A DNA stretch of 42,039 nt, taken from assembly GCA_913061155.1 (NCBI GenBank), contig CAJXSI010000009.1, positions 1-42,039 on the forward strand, written 5' to 3'. Source of the stretch: an uncultured Alphaproteobacteria bacterium (GTDB lineage: Bacteria > Pseudomonadota > Alphaproteobacteria > UBA7879 > VGCX01). The position numbers and the translations under genes were made by a program. Below, piece by piece: positions 27,364-36,699 of this stretch; position 1 is the stretch's first letter; the number at the start of each line of letters is the position of its first letter. The notes below the pieces were generated by a model, which did no database searches, was not told the DNA's origin, and saw nothing but the letters and a program-made list of their open reading frames with translations.

Positions 27364-27564
27364 CTATGCGTTGGTTGATTCGTCGTTTGAACAAACACAG
27401 TGTCCAGCAACACTTGATGCTGTAACAGCCATTGATTGTCCAACGCGGTTACATTGTGTGCGGCATTCTTGCATCATGCTATTGCTGCCACTATTTGATG
27501 ATTCACATGCTGTTAATCCGGATACCAAAAGTACGCCAGCTAAAATTGCAACTAATTTATTCAT
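27364..27564 (-). CDS. Small cysteine-rich lipoprotein, function unknown
   Basis: The 66-residue precursor has a lipoprotein signal (MNKLVAILAGVLLVSGLTAC), a 47-residue mature chain and no known domain. Besides the lipid-anchored Cys it has ECRTQC and HCVC, so four more cysteines in a C-x3-C plus C-x-C arrangement. An ideal AGGAGG nine bases before the ATG and a private terminator support a real gene. It lies alone between the oxidase operon and ruvC. A metal- or redox-linked role is a guess. Confidence 0.8.
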   Translation of the reverse strand: MNKLVAILAGVLLVSGLTACESSNSGSNSMMQECRTQCNRVGQSMAVTASSVAGHCVCSNDESTNA

Positions 27565-27789
27565 TATATTATTCCTCCTAAGGGTCTGTTAAATCTATAT
27601 AGTCCAAATATCACACGGGTTTTCGATTCTCGTCAACTGCTATGGGGCAAATTTAACCTTAAGATGTATTTTTGCAACACAGCCTTCCCTGTTCTTTTAA
27701 GACTCGTTAATACTATAAAAGATATTTTAATGATTACAACTACCTTTTTTATTTTTTATTCAATGCGATTGCCGTGTTATAGTAAAGTG

Positions 27790-28299
27790 ATGACTATGAA
27801 TGGCACTAAACGTATTATAGGCCTTGATCCTGGACTTAGGAATACCGGGTGGGGCGTGATTGATGTAACCGGAAACCGATTGCAATATGTTGCGCATGGC
27901 ACAGCCATATCTGACAGTAAAACAGATCTGGCAACAAGATTAAGCGATATCTATAACAAACTTATAGAAGTCATTGATGAATATCAACCTGACGAAGCCG
28001 GCATTGAAGAAGTTTTCGTCAACAAAAACCCTGGGTCAACTTTGAAATTGGGCATGGCCCGTGGGGTGGTTCTTTTAGCACCCAAAACACGGGGCCTTAT
28101 CATTGGGGAATATTCAGCGAATAAAGTCAAAAAATCTGTTGTTGGGGCCGGCCATGCGGGAAAAGACCAAGTGGAAATAATGGTAAAAACATTGCTTCCT
28201 GGCTGTCAAAACGCTACAAAAGATGCAGCAGATGCTTTGGCTGTGGCCATATGTCATTCGCACCACAGCACGATTCAAAAAATATGGGCAAAATTATGA
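27790..28299 (+). CDS. ruvC: Holliday junction resolvase RuvC
   Basis: Cleaves Holliday junctions made by recombination, with RuvAB. The RNase H-like fold has the metal-binding acids in IGLDPGLRNTGWG, GIEEVFVNKNPGS and DAADALAVAICH. The start is ATG 27790 (or 27796 two codons on), giving the normal MNGTKRIIGLDPG start. The 42 upstream residues in the track are not RuvC-like. A TATAGT box only six bases before the ATG hints at a leaderless mRNA, with a poor -35. The stop overlaps the ruvA start as ATGA. Confidence 0.96.
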   Translation: MTMNGTKRIIGLDPGLRNTGWGVIDVTGNRLQYVAHGTAISDSKTDLATRLSDIYNKLIEVIDEYQPDEAGIEEVFVNKNPGSTLKLGMARGVVLLAPKTRGLIIGEYSANKVKKSVVGAGHAGKDQVEIMVKTLLPGCQNATKDAADALAVAICHSHHSTIQKIWAKL

Positions 28300-28922
28300 T
28301 CGCAAAATTAACTGGACTTGTTGATACTGTAAACGAAACAACCTTAATACTGGACGTTAATGGGGTTGGATATTTATTAAGTTGTGGCCGACAAACACTT
28401 TCAAATTTACCACCCAAAGGGGGGAAAACTGTTTTATACGTGGAAACATTAATGAAGGCCGAACAATTAACTTTGTACGGGTTTGGATCAAACCAAGAAA
28501 AAGGATGCTTCAACACCTTAATGACCGTACAGGGCGTTGGGGGTCGCATGGCCTTGGCTGTTTTATCTGCCTTAACCCCTGATAAACTATTTCAAGCCAT
28601 CAGTACGCAAGAACCAACACTATTAACGCAAGCCGATGGTGTCGGGCCCAAACTTGCCAATCGTATTGTACGTGAATTAAAAGACAAAGCTGGGGGGTTA
28701 TTAAGTTCAGATAACCTTGTAACATCCATTGAACATACCGCACATCAAACCAATGCTGCCCACAGTTCCGAAGCCGTATCTGCGTTATTAAATCTAGGCT
28801 ATCGCCGGGCAGAAGCCATCGAAGCCGTTGCAAAAGCCCAGATGGACGCTGGCGAAGGGGCCACACTTAATACCATTATTCCCCTTGCCCTGAAAAAACT
28901 TGCGCAAGGAGGTGTTAAATGA
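28296..28922 (+). CDS. ruvA: Holliday junction branch migration protein RuvA
   Basis: DNA-binding tetramer that loads RuvB on junctions. From ATG 28296 (coupled to ruvC) it has 208 residues: an OB-fold N-terminus ([14 protein letters not shown]), two helix-hairpin-helix units ([16 protein letters not shown] and [16 protein letters not shown]), and a C-terminal RuvB-binding domain ([20 protein letters not shown]). The end overlaps ruvB by four bases. Confidence 0.96.
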   Translation: MIAKLTGLVDTVNETTLILDVNGVGYLLSCGRQTLSNLPPKGGKTVLYVETLMKAEQLTLYGFGSNQEKGCFNTLMTVQGVGGRMALAVLSALTPDKLFQAISTQEPTLLTQADGVGPKLANRIVRELKDKAGGLLSSDNLVTSIEHTAHQTNAAHSSEAVSALLNLGYRRAEAIEAVAKAQMDAGEGATLNTIIPLALKKLAQGGVK

Positions 28923-29959
28923 ATCGTATTGTATCCCCTGAGCCTCAAGAAAATGATATCAATCAAGTTGATAGGGCGTTACGCCCTGAAAAGTTAGAGG
29001 ATTTCACAGGTCAGCCCCATGCCTGCCGCAACTTAAAAACATTTATTCAAGCTGCCCAACAAAGGAAAGAGGCCTTGGATCATGTTCTTTTATTTGGCCC
29101 TCCAGGCCTTGGAAAGACAACCCTTTCCCATATTATTGCAAAAGAAATGGGGGTTGGATTTCGGGCAACTTCTGGCCCTGTTATCACAAAAGCAGGTGAT
29201 TTGGCGGCCTTGTTAACAAACCTGCAATCCAACGACGTTTTGTTTATTGATGAAATTCATCGCCTTTCCCCAGTGGTTGAAGAAATTTTATACCCCGCCA
29301 TGGAAGATTTCAAATTAGATTTAATTATTGGTGAAGGCCCCGCAGCCCGGTCTGTTCAAATTGATCTGCCCCCCTTTACATTGATTGGGGCCACTACACG
29401 CTCTGGCTTAATTACCCGTCCTTTGCGTGAACGCTTTGGCATTCCTGTCGCGATGAAGTTTTATGAAGTTAAAGACTTGGAAAAAATCATTCACCGCGCT
29501 GCCGATAAATTAGGTATTCAAATGAATGAAGATGGTGCCCACGAAATTGGCCGCAGGTCCCGGGGAACCCCCCGTATTGCCATGCGGTTACTAAGACGTG
29601 TTCGCGATATCGCCAGTGTTGCAGGCCACCCTGTCATTGACAAAAAGATTGCTGACACGGCCCTGCAACAACTTGAAGTTGATAATTCAGGATTGGATGC
29701 AATGGACCGAAACTATTTAACAGCCATTGCTGAAAATTATGGTGGCGGCCCCGTTGGCGTTGATACAATGGCGGCCGTTTTGTCTGAACAGCGCGATGTG
29801 ATTGAGGAAGTAATTGAACCCTATTTAATCCAACAAGGGTTTATTCAACGCACCCCAAGGGGACGGGTTTTAACAAAAATAGCGTACACTTATTTAGGAT
29901 TAAAACCCCCAGCAGAAATTGACTCAACTAACTTGACCAGGGATGAATCAAATGAATAA
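28919..29959 (+). CDS. ruvB: Holliday junction ATP-dependent DNA helicase RuvB
   Basis: AAA+ motor of branch migration. Of 346 residues, [18 protein letters not shown] is Walker [18 protein letters not shown] is Walker B, and [20 protein letters not shown] holds sensor 1 and the arginine finger. A winged-helix C-terminus ([13 protein letters not shown]) binds DNA. AGGAGG precedes the start, and the end overlaps ybgC. ruvC-ruvA-ruvB is one mRNA by overlap. Confidence 0.98.
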   Translation: MNRIVSPEPQENDINQVDRALRPEKLEDFTGQPHACRNLKTFIQAAQQRKEALDHVLLFGPPGLGKTTLSHIIAKEMGVGFRATSGPVITKAGDLAALLTNLQSNDVLFIDEIHRLSPVVEEILYPAMEDFKLDLIIGEGPAARSVQIDLPPFTLIGATTRSGLITRPLRERFGIPVAMKFYEVKDLEKIIHRAADKLGIQMNEDGAHEIGRRSRGTPRIAMRLLRRVRDIASVAGHPVIDKKIADTALQQLEVDNSGLDAMDRNYLTAIAENYGGGPVGVDTMAAVLSEQRDVIEEVIEPYLIQQGFIQRTPRGRVLTKIAYTYLGLKPPAEIDSTNLTRDESNE

Positions 29960-30389
29960 TATTCCAAGCTCTGGCATCATAGAAAACGGGATTCATCATT
30001 TCCCAATTCGGGTGTATTACGAAGCAACCGACGCTGTTGGTGTCACTTATTACGGTGAATATTTACGGTTCGCAGAACGCGCCCGCACGGAATATTTACG
30101 CCTTGCCGGTGTTTGTCAAACTCAACTGAAACAAGATGAAAACTGTCTGTTCGTGGTGCGTCGTGTTAATATCGACTATACAAAATCATCGGGTCTTGAT
30201 GACGTTTTAATGGTGGAAACAACATTGAAAAAAATTGAAGGTGTCCGCCTTTTTATGAATCAAATTCTTAAGCGCGAAGGGACAGAAATTGTATCCATGA
30301 CAGTCGAAGTTGCCTGCATCAAAGCTGACACCCTTCGTCCTTGTCGTGTTCCAAAGAGTGTTATCAGTCAATTACAAACTAAGCCCTAA
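29952..30389 (+). CDS. ybgC: YbgC-family acyl-CoA thioesterase
   Basis: Hot-dog thioesterase, usually tied to the Tol-Pal envelope system. It has [18 protein letters not shown] with the catalytic Asp, followed by [17 protein letters not shown] 29952 has AGGG at good distance and lies inside the ruvB end; 29943 is also open. The His often seen in VYHANY is Tyr here, as in several relatives. tolQRAB-pal, usually downstream in alphaproteobacteria, do not follow. Confidence 0.9.
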   Translation: MNNIPSSGIIENGIHHFPIRVYYEATDAVGVTYYGEYLRFAERARTEYLRLAGVCQTQLKQDENCLFVVRRVNIDYTKSSGLDDVLMVETTLKKIEGVRLFMNQILKREGTEIVSMTVEVACIKADTLRPCRVPKSVISQLQTKP

Positions 30390-30460
30390 TTCTTGCCATT
30401 TGTCTGGTGACTTGAACATCGAAACTTGTTACTCTATCAATCGAATTAAAGGGGTTACAC

Positions 30461-32515
30461 ATGAAAAAAAGTATTATAATTACAATTCTGGCTGGTTTGA
30501 TTGGGTTCCTTATTTATGAATTTCAAGATAATCCCAATCTTTTGATTCCACGATCTGAATTGTCTAATGACCCTGATTATTGGAATGTCCGCATCAGCCC
30601 AGATGGCAAAAACATTGCCTATCTTTCTAAAGCAGCTGGATCAAAAAACATCTTTGTCCGAAATACCGAAGGAAACGAAAAAACCGAACAACTAACCCAA
30701 GAAACAGGCCGTGGTGTTCTGGGCATGTCATGGACATATGTGCCCAACTATCTTGTCTATGTTAAAGATAATGGCGGCGATGAAAACCACCAATTATTTA
30801 ATTTAAACATTAAAACAAAAGAAATCAAAGCCCTGACACCCGGGGGGAAAGTTAAATCAGGGCTTGTTGCTGCCAGCCACCTTCATCCGAATGAATTTAT
30901 TATTGCCATAAACGACAGGGATGAACGTCACTTTGATCTTTATAAGATGGATGTTGTAACCGGTAAAAAAGATCTTGTTTTCTTGAATAAAGGTGGATTT
31001 GCTGAATTTTATTTTGATAGAAAATTAAAACTACGGATAGTCAGTAAATTCAATGAAGCGGGTGGTATTGATTATTTCATTCATGAAGGGGGTGGGTTTT
31101 TATCGCCTTACCTGACAATTTCCCATGAAGACACTGAAACAACAAGCCCTGTAAAATTTGATGACTCTGGCAATTATTTGTACTGGACATCCACTTCTGG
31201 TGTTCTTGAAAAAGAACGGGATAAAGCAGCTTTAATCAAAAAACCTTTCAACAAACCTGGGCCCGTTGAAGTTTTGGCTGAATCATCTAAAGCAGACATC
31301 CAAGGGGCGGTCTTTAGCATTAAGGGGAACAAACCCCTTTTCACGACCGAAAATTATCTGAAACCTAAATACATTTTCTTTGATAACGACATAAAAAAAG
31401 ACATTGAATTTTTGCAATCCCAACAGAACGGTTTGCCTGTTATTATCAGTTCTAATTTGGATGAAGACAAAATGATTGTTGTCTATGAATTTTCTGATCA
31501 AATATCAAGTTATTATTTATACGATAAAAATAAAAAGCAATTAACAGAATTATTCAACCCGCAAGCAAAGTTGGCAAAATATGAATTTTCTGAAATGCAT
31601 CCTGTGGAAATTCAATCCCGGGACGGTTTAACTTTGGTTAGTTACCTGACTTTACCTTCTGGTATTCATTACAAGAATGGCAAAACAAACAAACCTGTCC
31701 CAATGGTTTTGCTGGTTCATGGCGGGCCAATGTTAAGGGATGATTGGGGATTTTCTAAAACTGTTCAACGTTTGGCCAATCGAGGATATGCGGTTTTGCA
31801 AGTTAATTACCGGGGGTCCACTGGCTTTGGGAAAAAATTTACTCGGGCCATTAACAAACAACATTGGGATAAAGTGCCAGAAGATTTACAAGATGCCGTT
31901 AAGTGGGCCATTAATAAAAAAATAGCAGACCCTAAAAAAGTATGTATTATGGGCGGCAGCTACGGGGGCTATCAAACCTTGGTTGGCCTGACAAAATATC
32001 CTGAATTTTACACTTGTGGCGTTGATATTGTTGGGATGTCAAATTTGCTAACAACCTTACAAAGCATGCCAGAATATTGGAAAATTGCTGAGGCAAAAAA
32101 CCGCCTTCAATATGGGGATCGAACAACAAAAAGGGGGCGCAAAGAACTGCTTCGTATGTCCCCCATCAGTTATGTTGATCGCCTTCAAAAACCGTTATTA
32201 ATTGGGCATGGGAAAAATGATCCTCGGGTTAAAAAAGCAGAATCAGACCAAATCGTTAAAGCCATGCGGGAAAAAGGAATCCCGGTTACTTACGTCATGT
32301 TTCCTGATGAAGGGCATGGTTTTTCAATGCCCAAAAATCGAATGGCTTTTAATGCTGTTGAAGAAAAATTCTTGGCAACTTATTTAGGGGGGCGTTTTGA
32401 ACCTATCGGCAATGATTTGGATGAATCTAGTATGAAAATTTTGGCGAATGATTTGAATGATAAAGCCATAGAAAATCGCTTTGCAAAACCTGTTAAATTT
32501 ATTGATCATGAATAA
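30461..32515 (+). CDS. S9-family serine peptidase (prolyl oligopeptidase type)
   Basis: Predicted oligopeptidase anchored to or exported across the inner membrane by an N-terminal helix (KKSIIITILAGLIGFLIYEF). An N-terminal beta-propeller (about 30-390) precedes an alpha/beta hydrolase domain (about 400-650). The triad is Ser in CIMGGSYGGYQTL, Asp in LIGHGKNDPRVKKAES and His in PDEGHGFS. A strong AAGGGG lies before the ATG. It sits 71 bases after ybgC in the same direction. Such enzymes often cut small peptides and might serve amino acid supply; the exact specificity is unknown. Confidence 0.93.
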   Translation: MKKSIIITILAGLIGFLIYEFQDNPNLLIPRSELSNDPDYWNVRISPDGKNIAYLSKAAGSKNIFVRNTEGNEKTEQLTQETGRGVLGMSWTYVPNYLVYVKDNGGDENHQLFNLNIKTKEIKALTPGGKVKSGLVAASHLHPNEFIIAINDRDERHFDLYKMDVVTGKKDLVFLNKGGFAEFYFDRKLKLRIVSKFNEAGGIDYFIHEGGGFLSPYLTISHEDTETTSPVKFDDSGNYLYWTSTSGVLEKERDKAALIKKPFNKPGPVEVLAESSKADIQGAVFSIKGNKPLFTTENYLKPKYIFFDNDIKKDIEFLQSQQNGLPVIISSNLDEDKMIVVYEFSDQISSYYLYDKNKKQLTELFNPQAKLAKYEFSEMHPVEIQSRDGLTLVSYLTLPSGIHYKNGKTNKPVPMVLLVHGGPMLRDDWGFSKTVQRLANRGYAVLQVNYRGSTGFGKKFTRAINKQHWDKVPEDLQDAVKWAINKKIADPKKVCIMGGSYGGYQTLVGLTKYPEFYTCGVDIVGMSNLLTTLQSMPEYWKIAEAKNRLQYGDRTTKRGRKELLRMSPISYVDRLQKPLLIGHGKNDPRVKKAESDQIVKAMREKGIPVTYVMFPDEGHGFSMPKNRMAFNAVEEKFLATYLGGRFEPIGNDLDESSMKILANDLNDKAIENRFAKPVKFIDHE

Positions 32516-33416
32516 GGTAACAAATATTATTAAAACAATTCCCTTACAAAAACTTCGGGACTTACGTGATCAGATCACCCATCGTTATAAAAGTAAACAG
32601 GGAAAAGGCATCCAATCTGCTGACGAGGCCATTGCCTATTTGGCCTTTCGCAGTCCTGCAACATCAGCCGTCCAAAAACAAATTTTCACTGAATGCCCAA
32701 AAGATAATTTTCATCCAGAAAGCATGGTGGATTTAGGGGCTGGCATGGGGTTAAGCCAGGCGATTGCGGCAGGTCTATTTCCGTCCCTCAGAACGTACAC
32801 AGGAATTGAAGAAAATTCATACATGGTTGAAATAGGCCGGAAATTAAGTGATGAAATCGATTGGATTCAGCAAAGTTACTTAGCTGCTGATATTCCCAAA
32901 GCCGATCTTATTTTGGGCTCTTACACATTTTCTGAACTTTCTAAAACAAAGTTACTGCCTGCCTTAGAAAAGGCCTGGGCCACAACGCAGCAATGCTTAA
33001 TCTTGATTGAACCCGGCACCCCTGAAGGATTTAAAACTATCTTAAAATGTCGCGAATACCTTGTTCAAAATTCAGGCCATATTTATGCCCCCTGCGGCCA
33101 CAATGGGAACTGTCCGATCAATCCAGAAAATGATTGGTGCCACTTTTCAAAACGTCTGGAACGGACAAAACTACATCGTGATATGAAAGAAGGATCTTTG
33201 CCTTACGAAGATGAAAAGTATTGTTATTTAATTGCGACAAAGGAAAACTGGTCCCCGACCTATAAAAGGATTTTAAAACCGGCCACCACACGCAAAGGTC
33301 ATATCAAACTTGATTTGTGCACCCCTGATAAAGTTGAATCCCCAACATTCACAAAATCAAAAAACCCAAACTTTAAAGAAATTAAAAAACTAACTTGGGG
33401 CGATCGATTGGAATAA
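32508..33416 (+). CDS. Rsm22-like small-ribosomal-subunit methyltransferase family protein
   Basis: SAM-dependent methyltransferase-fold protein related to mitochondrial Rsm22/METTL17, thought to act on the small ribosomal subunit. SMVDLGAGMGLSQAIAAGLF is the SAM-binding motif I, and LILGSYTFSEL motif IV-like. A cysteine-rich C-terminal region includes IYAPCGHNGNCPINPENDWC and LPYEDEKYCYLIATK, matching the family. In some members these cysteines hold an Fe-S cluster. The start at 32508 overlaps the peptidase stop, giving 302 residues; the track start lies inside the peptidase frame. Confidence 0.88.
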   Translation: MNKVTNIIKTIPLQKLRDLRDQITHRYKSKQGKGIQSADEAIAYLAFRSPATSAVQKQIFTECPKDNFHPESMVDLGAGMGLSQAIAAGLFPSLRTYTGIEENSYMVEIGRKLSDEIDWIQQSYLAADIPKADLILGSYTFSELSKTKLLPALEKAWATTQQCLILIEPGTPEGFKTILKCREYLVQNSGHIYAPCGHNGNCPINPENDWCHFSKRLERTKLHRDMKEGSLPYEDEKYCYLIATKENWSPTYKRILKPATTRKGHIKLDLCTPDKVESPTFTKSKNPNFKEIKKLTWGDRLE

Positions 33417-33423
33417 ATCGTCC

Positions 33424-33509
33424 AAAAATCACAGCGAAGCATCAGCAGCGACGCCTACAACTCGTAGGTCAGGAGCGCGATAACGAAGTGCCCGCGTCGG
33501 GTGTGTTTT
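33424..33509. repeat. Intergenic palindromic element B
   Basis: Located between the convergent Rsm22 and GNAT genes. The outer ends AAAAATCACA and TGTGTTTT are imperfect inverted repeats. The core stem is CCTAC-AACTC-GTAGG (5 bp, 5-base loop), with AGCAGCGACG before and GGAGCGCGATAACG after. The layout is like elements A and C. Its right half encodes the last dozen or so residues and stop of the GNAT gene. Confidence 0.5.
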
Positions 33510-34356
33510 CTGTATCCCAAAATAACAATCCGAAATACCCAATTTGTTTAAACCCTAAACTTTCATAAAGCCTTTGTGCGGGAATATTATATTGGTCCGT
33601 AAATAGAATAAGCGTTCTTATATCATGGCTGTTATAAGCATCCGAAATCATTGTTTCCAGTAATTTCTTTGCCTGCCCCTGACGACGATTGCTTGGCTTT
33701 GTATACATGCCCCCAATTTGGGCGATTTCACTGACACACGCATTGAAACAACCCACTGTTGTATTGCCCAATCCCCACCAATGCTCTTTCTTTGCCCTGG
33801 CATCAAACTGTTGACGCTGTTGATCTATTGTTCCATGGGCTGGCAGATTTGTTTCTTTACGATAACATTGGTCCAGTTGATGCCAATTATCAAAATCTTT
33901 TTCATTTAAAAACCGAACCTCATCATGATTGGTACCCGTTTCTTTTGACAAATTTAAAACATACAATTTTTCCTTCGACAGATTCTTAGGGCTAACTTCG
34001 GGATTTATCTTTTTAATATATTTCCAAAATAAATCACCATCTATCCACCCGCCGACAAATCCCGTTATAGAAATTTCTTCCTCTATACAAGCTTTGTATA
34101 TTACGTCACTGTAATCTTTTTTATGATCAGACTGAATTAATAAATTACCTAATTTTGTCAAACAAAAAACAGCACAGATCTGGTCGGCATCAACAAGAAT
34201 TTTAAAATTCCCCGAAAACAGTTCTTGCTGTAATTTAGGTCCGCATCGTTGATAATTATCTAATAAAAATAAAGATGTTTCTTTATATTGGTATAAAAAG
34301 TCTAAAAGTTTATCTTCAGCAAAAGCATCCCATTTTTGAACTGTTATTTTCCCCAT
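33469..34356 (-). CDS. GNAT-family N-acetyltransferase
   Basis: Predicted acetyl-CoA-dependent acyltransferase; substrate unknown. The 295-residue protein has its GNAT fold in the C-terminal half. YTKPSNRRQGQAKKLLETMI is the acetyl-CoA-binding loop (R-x-x-G-x-A), and ILFTDQYNIPAQRLYESLGF the final strand and helix. The N-terminal half resembles a degenerate second GNAT domain. The last residues are read from palindromic element B, so the natural C-terminus may have been changed. It follows the histidine phosphatase by 2 bases. Confidence 0.88.
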   Translation of the reverse strand: MGKITVQKWDAFAEDKLLDFLYQYKETSLFLLDNYQRCGPKLQQELFSGNFKILVDADQICAVFCLTKLGNLLIQSDHKKDYSDVIYKACIEEEISITGFVGGWIDGDLFWKYIKKINPEVSPKNLSKEKLYVLNLSKETGTNHDEVRFLNEKDFDNWHQLDQCYRKETNLPAHGTIDQQRQQFDARAKKEHWWGLGNTTVGCFNACVSEIAQIGGMYTKPSNRRQGQAKKLLETMISDAYNSHDIRTLILFTDQYNIPAQRLYESLGFKQIGYFGLLFWDTENTPDAGTSLSRS

Positions 34357-34358
34357 AC

Positions 34359-34925
34359 TTACACACTCCTGATATTTTTAAATGATAGTTTCTTAGTAAG
34401 TTTATTATAGGAAAAAACAAAAATACTACCATTTTTAATCGGTAGTCTTTTGTGAATACCTGCCTGGCCAAGCAAACTTCCAATAACACCGCCATGCGTT
34501 ACCACCCATAGATTTTCCGTTTTGAAATTTAGGTTTTCGTGAAGAAAATTCATCACCCTTTTTAGTTGGCTTTCCTTTGTTTCTCTGTCATGTTTTTCCT
34601 GATCACGTTCTTTTAATCGGTCATCCAAAGTAACTTGAGACTGTGTCGCCTCTGCAATGATCTTGGCTGTTTCTTGTGCCCGGCGTTGCGGAGATGTGTA
34701 TAAAGTTTGGTTCTTAATTGATAATTCTTTGGCAATATCTTGAATATTTTTCCGCCCCTTTTCATTTAATGGAAGGTCTAAATCCCCATAAATAAATTTA
34801 TCTTTTCTATTTTTATCAGTCTCTCCATGGCGTATAATATAGATATCCACCGTCATAAAATCATACGCTTTATAGCCAAAAATAAATCCTAAAATTGTTA
34901 GAATAATCATTGTGGAATATTTCAT
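34359..34925 (-). CDS. Membrane-anchored histidine phosphatase family protein
   Basis: Phosphatase of the phosphoglycerate-mutase-like superfamily; substrate unknown. Of 188 residues, the first about 20 form a hydrophobic anchor or uncleaved signal. IYIIRHGETDKNRK holds the catalytic His, SPQRRAQETAKII the second phosphate pocket, and VVTHGGVIGSLL the later His. It overlaps hdaA by four bases and may be co-transcribed with it. Confidence 0.88.
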   Translation of the reverse strand: MKYSTMIILTILGFIFGYKAYDFMTVDIYIIRHGETDKNRKDKFIYGDLDLPLNEKGRKNIQDIAKELSIKNQTLYTSPQRRAQETAKIIAEATQSQVTLDDRLKERDQEKHDRETKESQLKRVMNFLHENLNFKTENLWVVTHGGVIGSLLGQAGIHKRLPIKNGSIFVFSYNKLTKKLSFKNIRSV

Positions 34926-35584
34926 TTATCCCCCAATACCAACTTAATAAAAGGGATGGTGATTTTACGTTTTTCGGCAATAGATCGATTGTTCAAAGTT
35001 TTAATAAAATGAAAGACATATTTGAAATCCCGATTCAAATGAGACGCCAAATAATTAATTTCATTATCCAAAACAGTGACCTGCAGGTCAGAAAAAAGTT
35101 TCAGGATGAACAGGCGCATCAAATCTTCATCTGGGCTTTTCATTTGAAGGGAGACCAAACGGCTTAAACGTGATTTTAAATCTTTTAAAGAAAGCGTTAA
35201 ATTTGCCAACGGTGTATCAGATGTCACAATTAAATTTCCCTTTTTCTGATACAGATAATTATATAAATGGAACAAAGATTCACTGGATTTTGGGGTTAGT
35301 TTTTGAATATCTTCCACAACAATATACAAAGGCGTTTGGGCGACATCAACCGTTGGAAGATCCGCTGCCTTGATAAAAACAGCCTGGTTTTCATGGGCCC
35401 AAACATGTGCCAAATGCGTTTTCCCACAGGCCGCAGGACCGTATAAAAACACGCCCATATCAACCCATTTCGGCCAGGATGAAATGTAATCAAAGGCTTC
35501 ATTATTTGATTTTGAAACCATGAAATCTTCGGGGTTATATTTGGCCTGCAAAGAAATATCAAAAATAAGTTGGGAAGGTGACAT
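34922..35584 (-). CDS. hdaA: DnaA-related regulator HdaA
   Basis: AAA+ protein that, with the beta clamp, stimulates ATP hydrolysis on DnaA and prevents re-initiation. The N-terminal SPSQLIFDI fits the clamp-binding motif (Q-L-x-x-x). FLYGPAACGKTHLAHVWA is Walker A, YIVVEDIQKL Walker B, and DLKSRLSRLVS the arginine-finger helix. There is no DnaA DNA-binding domain; the 220-residue length is right for Hda. It sits 14 bases after the AI-2E permease, as hda does in many proteobacteria. Confidence 0.92.
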   Translation of the reverse strand: MSPSQLIFDISLQAKYNPEDFMVSKSNNEAFDYISSWPKWVDMGVFLYGPAACGKTHLAHVWAHENQAVFIKAADLPTVDVAQTPLYIVVEDIQKLTPKSSESLFHLYNYLYQKKGNLIVTSDTPLANLTLSLKDLKSRLSRLVSLQMKSPDEDLMRLFILKLFSDLQVTVLDNEINYLASHLNRDFKYVFHFIKTLNNRSIAEKRKITIPFIKLVLGDK

Positions 35585-35598
35585 AAGGATTGAACCGG

Positions 35599-36699
35599 TT
35601 AATCATTATAAAAGGGGCTGGCCAAGTATGCCTTAACACCATGACGCACCAAAACCCCAATCATGGCAGCCAAGGGCACGGCAATTAAAACACCGACAAA
35701 CCCAAGCAAGACCCCCCCTGCCAAAATGGCAAAGATAATCCATAAAGGGTGAAGGCCAACTTTCCCACCAATTATTTTGGGGGTTAGGAAAGTACCTTCA
35801 AAAACCTGAACTGATATAAAAATGGCTGCCACCAAGGCAATATTTTTCCAGTCATTAAACTGATATAACGCGGCAATCATACTGATGACAAAGCCTGTTA
35901 TCGCCCCAACATAAGGAATAAACGATAAAATGCCAGTAATAATTCCGATTAACAAACCAAATTCCAACCCTGCAAACCAAAGGCCCGTGGCATATAAAAC
36001 ACCCAACAATAAACAAACTGTGGCCTGCCCACGCAAGTAACCGGATATTGTTCTATCCATTTCTGAAAGACATTCTTTTATAAGTTGTGCCTTTGTTTTT
36101 GGCAGCCAAGAATAAATTTTTTCGCGCATCCCATCCCAATCCTTTAACAAGAAAAATAAAACAACTGGCGTTATTAACAACAAAGTCATCACATTAATTA
36201 AAGCAAATGTATTGGATATTACATTGGTCAACAAAACCTTTATCCATTTCCCAATGCCTAAAATTTCAGGCGCAACACTTGCCTTAATTTCAGCCAATTC
36301 CATTTGCGGGATTAAGGTATCAAATTTTTTAACAACTGTTATTAATGAATCATACGATCCAGAAATATAATCAGGAATAACTGCAATTAATTTCATTACT
36401 TGTTGATACAGAAGGGGTGATAAAAACAGCAAGCTTAAGCTTAACAAAGCAAAGAAAGGAATAACAACCAAAAAAGCACTTGTGCCTTTGGAGATGCCAT
36501 ATTTCCTTATTTTCCCAACAAGGGGGGAAAGTATATAGGCCAAGACGCCCCCCATAACAAATGGTAAAATTATCTCTCCAAAAATATGGATAAACAGCCC
36601 AACAAAAAAGAACCAAGCAATTATAAAAAGTAAGACAAACTTTTGATTATTGTATTTATTATCAGTATTTATTTTTTTTGAAGCAGAAGGTTTAACCAT
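35599..36699 (-). CDS. AI-2E family (PerM/YdiK-type) transporter
   Basis: Polytopic inner-membrane protein of about 8 helices. The C-terminal part has the family hallmark segments GILSFIPYVGAITGFVISM and LTPKIIGGKVGLHPLWIIFA. Substrates in the family are mostly unknown and the AI-2 name is historical. I use ATG 36699, since the track start (36720) has no ribosome site; AGGA and GAG precede the chosen ATG. It overlaps the upstream CDP-alcohol gene. Neighbour of hda in many proteobacteria. Confidence 0.9.
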   Translation of the reverse strand: MVKPSASKKINTDNKYNNQKFVLLFIIAWFFFVGLFIHIFGEIILPFVMGGVLAYILSPLVGKIRKYGISKGTSAFLVVIPFFALLSLSLLFLSPLLYQQVMKLIAVIPDYISGSYDSLITVVKKFDTLIPQMELAEIKASVAPEILGIGKWIKVLLTNVISNTFALINVMTLLLITPVVLFFLLKDWDGMREKIYSWLPKTKAQLIKECLSEMDRTISGYLRGQATVCLLLGVLYATGLWFAGLEFGLLIGIITGILSFIPYVGAITGFVISMIAALYQFNDWKNIALVAAIFISVQVFEGTFLTPKIIGGKVGLHPLWIIFAILAGGVLLGFVGVLIAVPLAAMIGVLVRHGVKAYLASPFYND

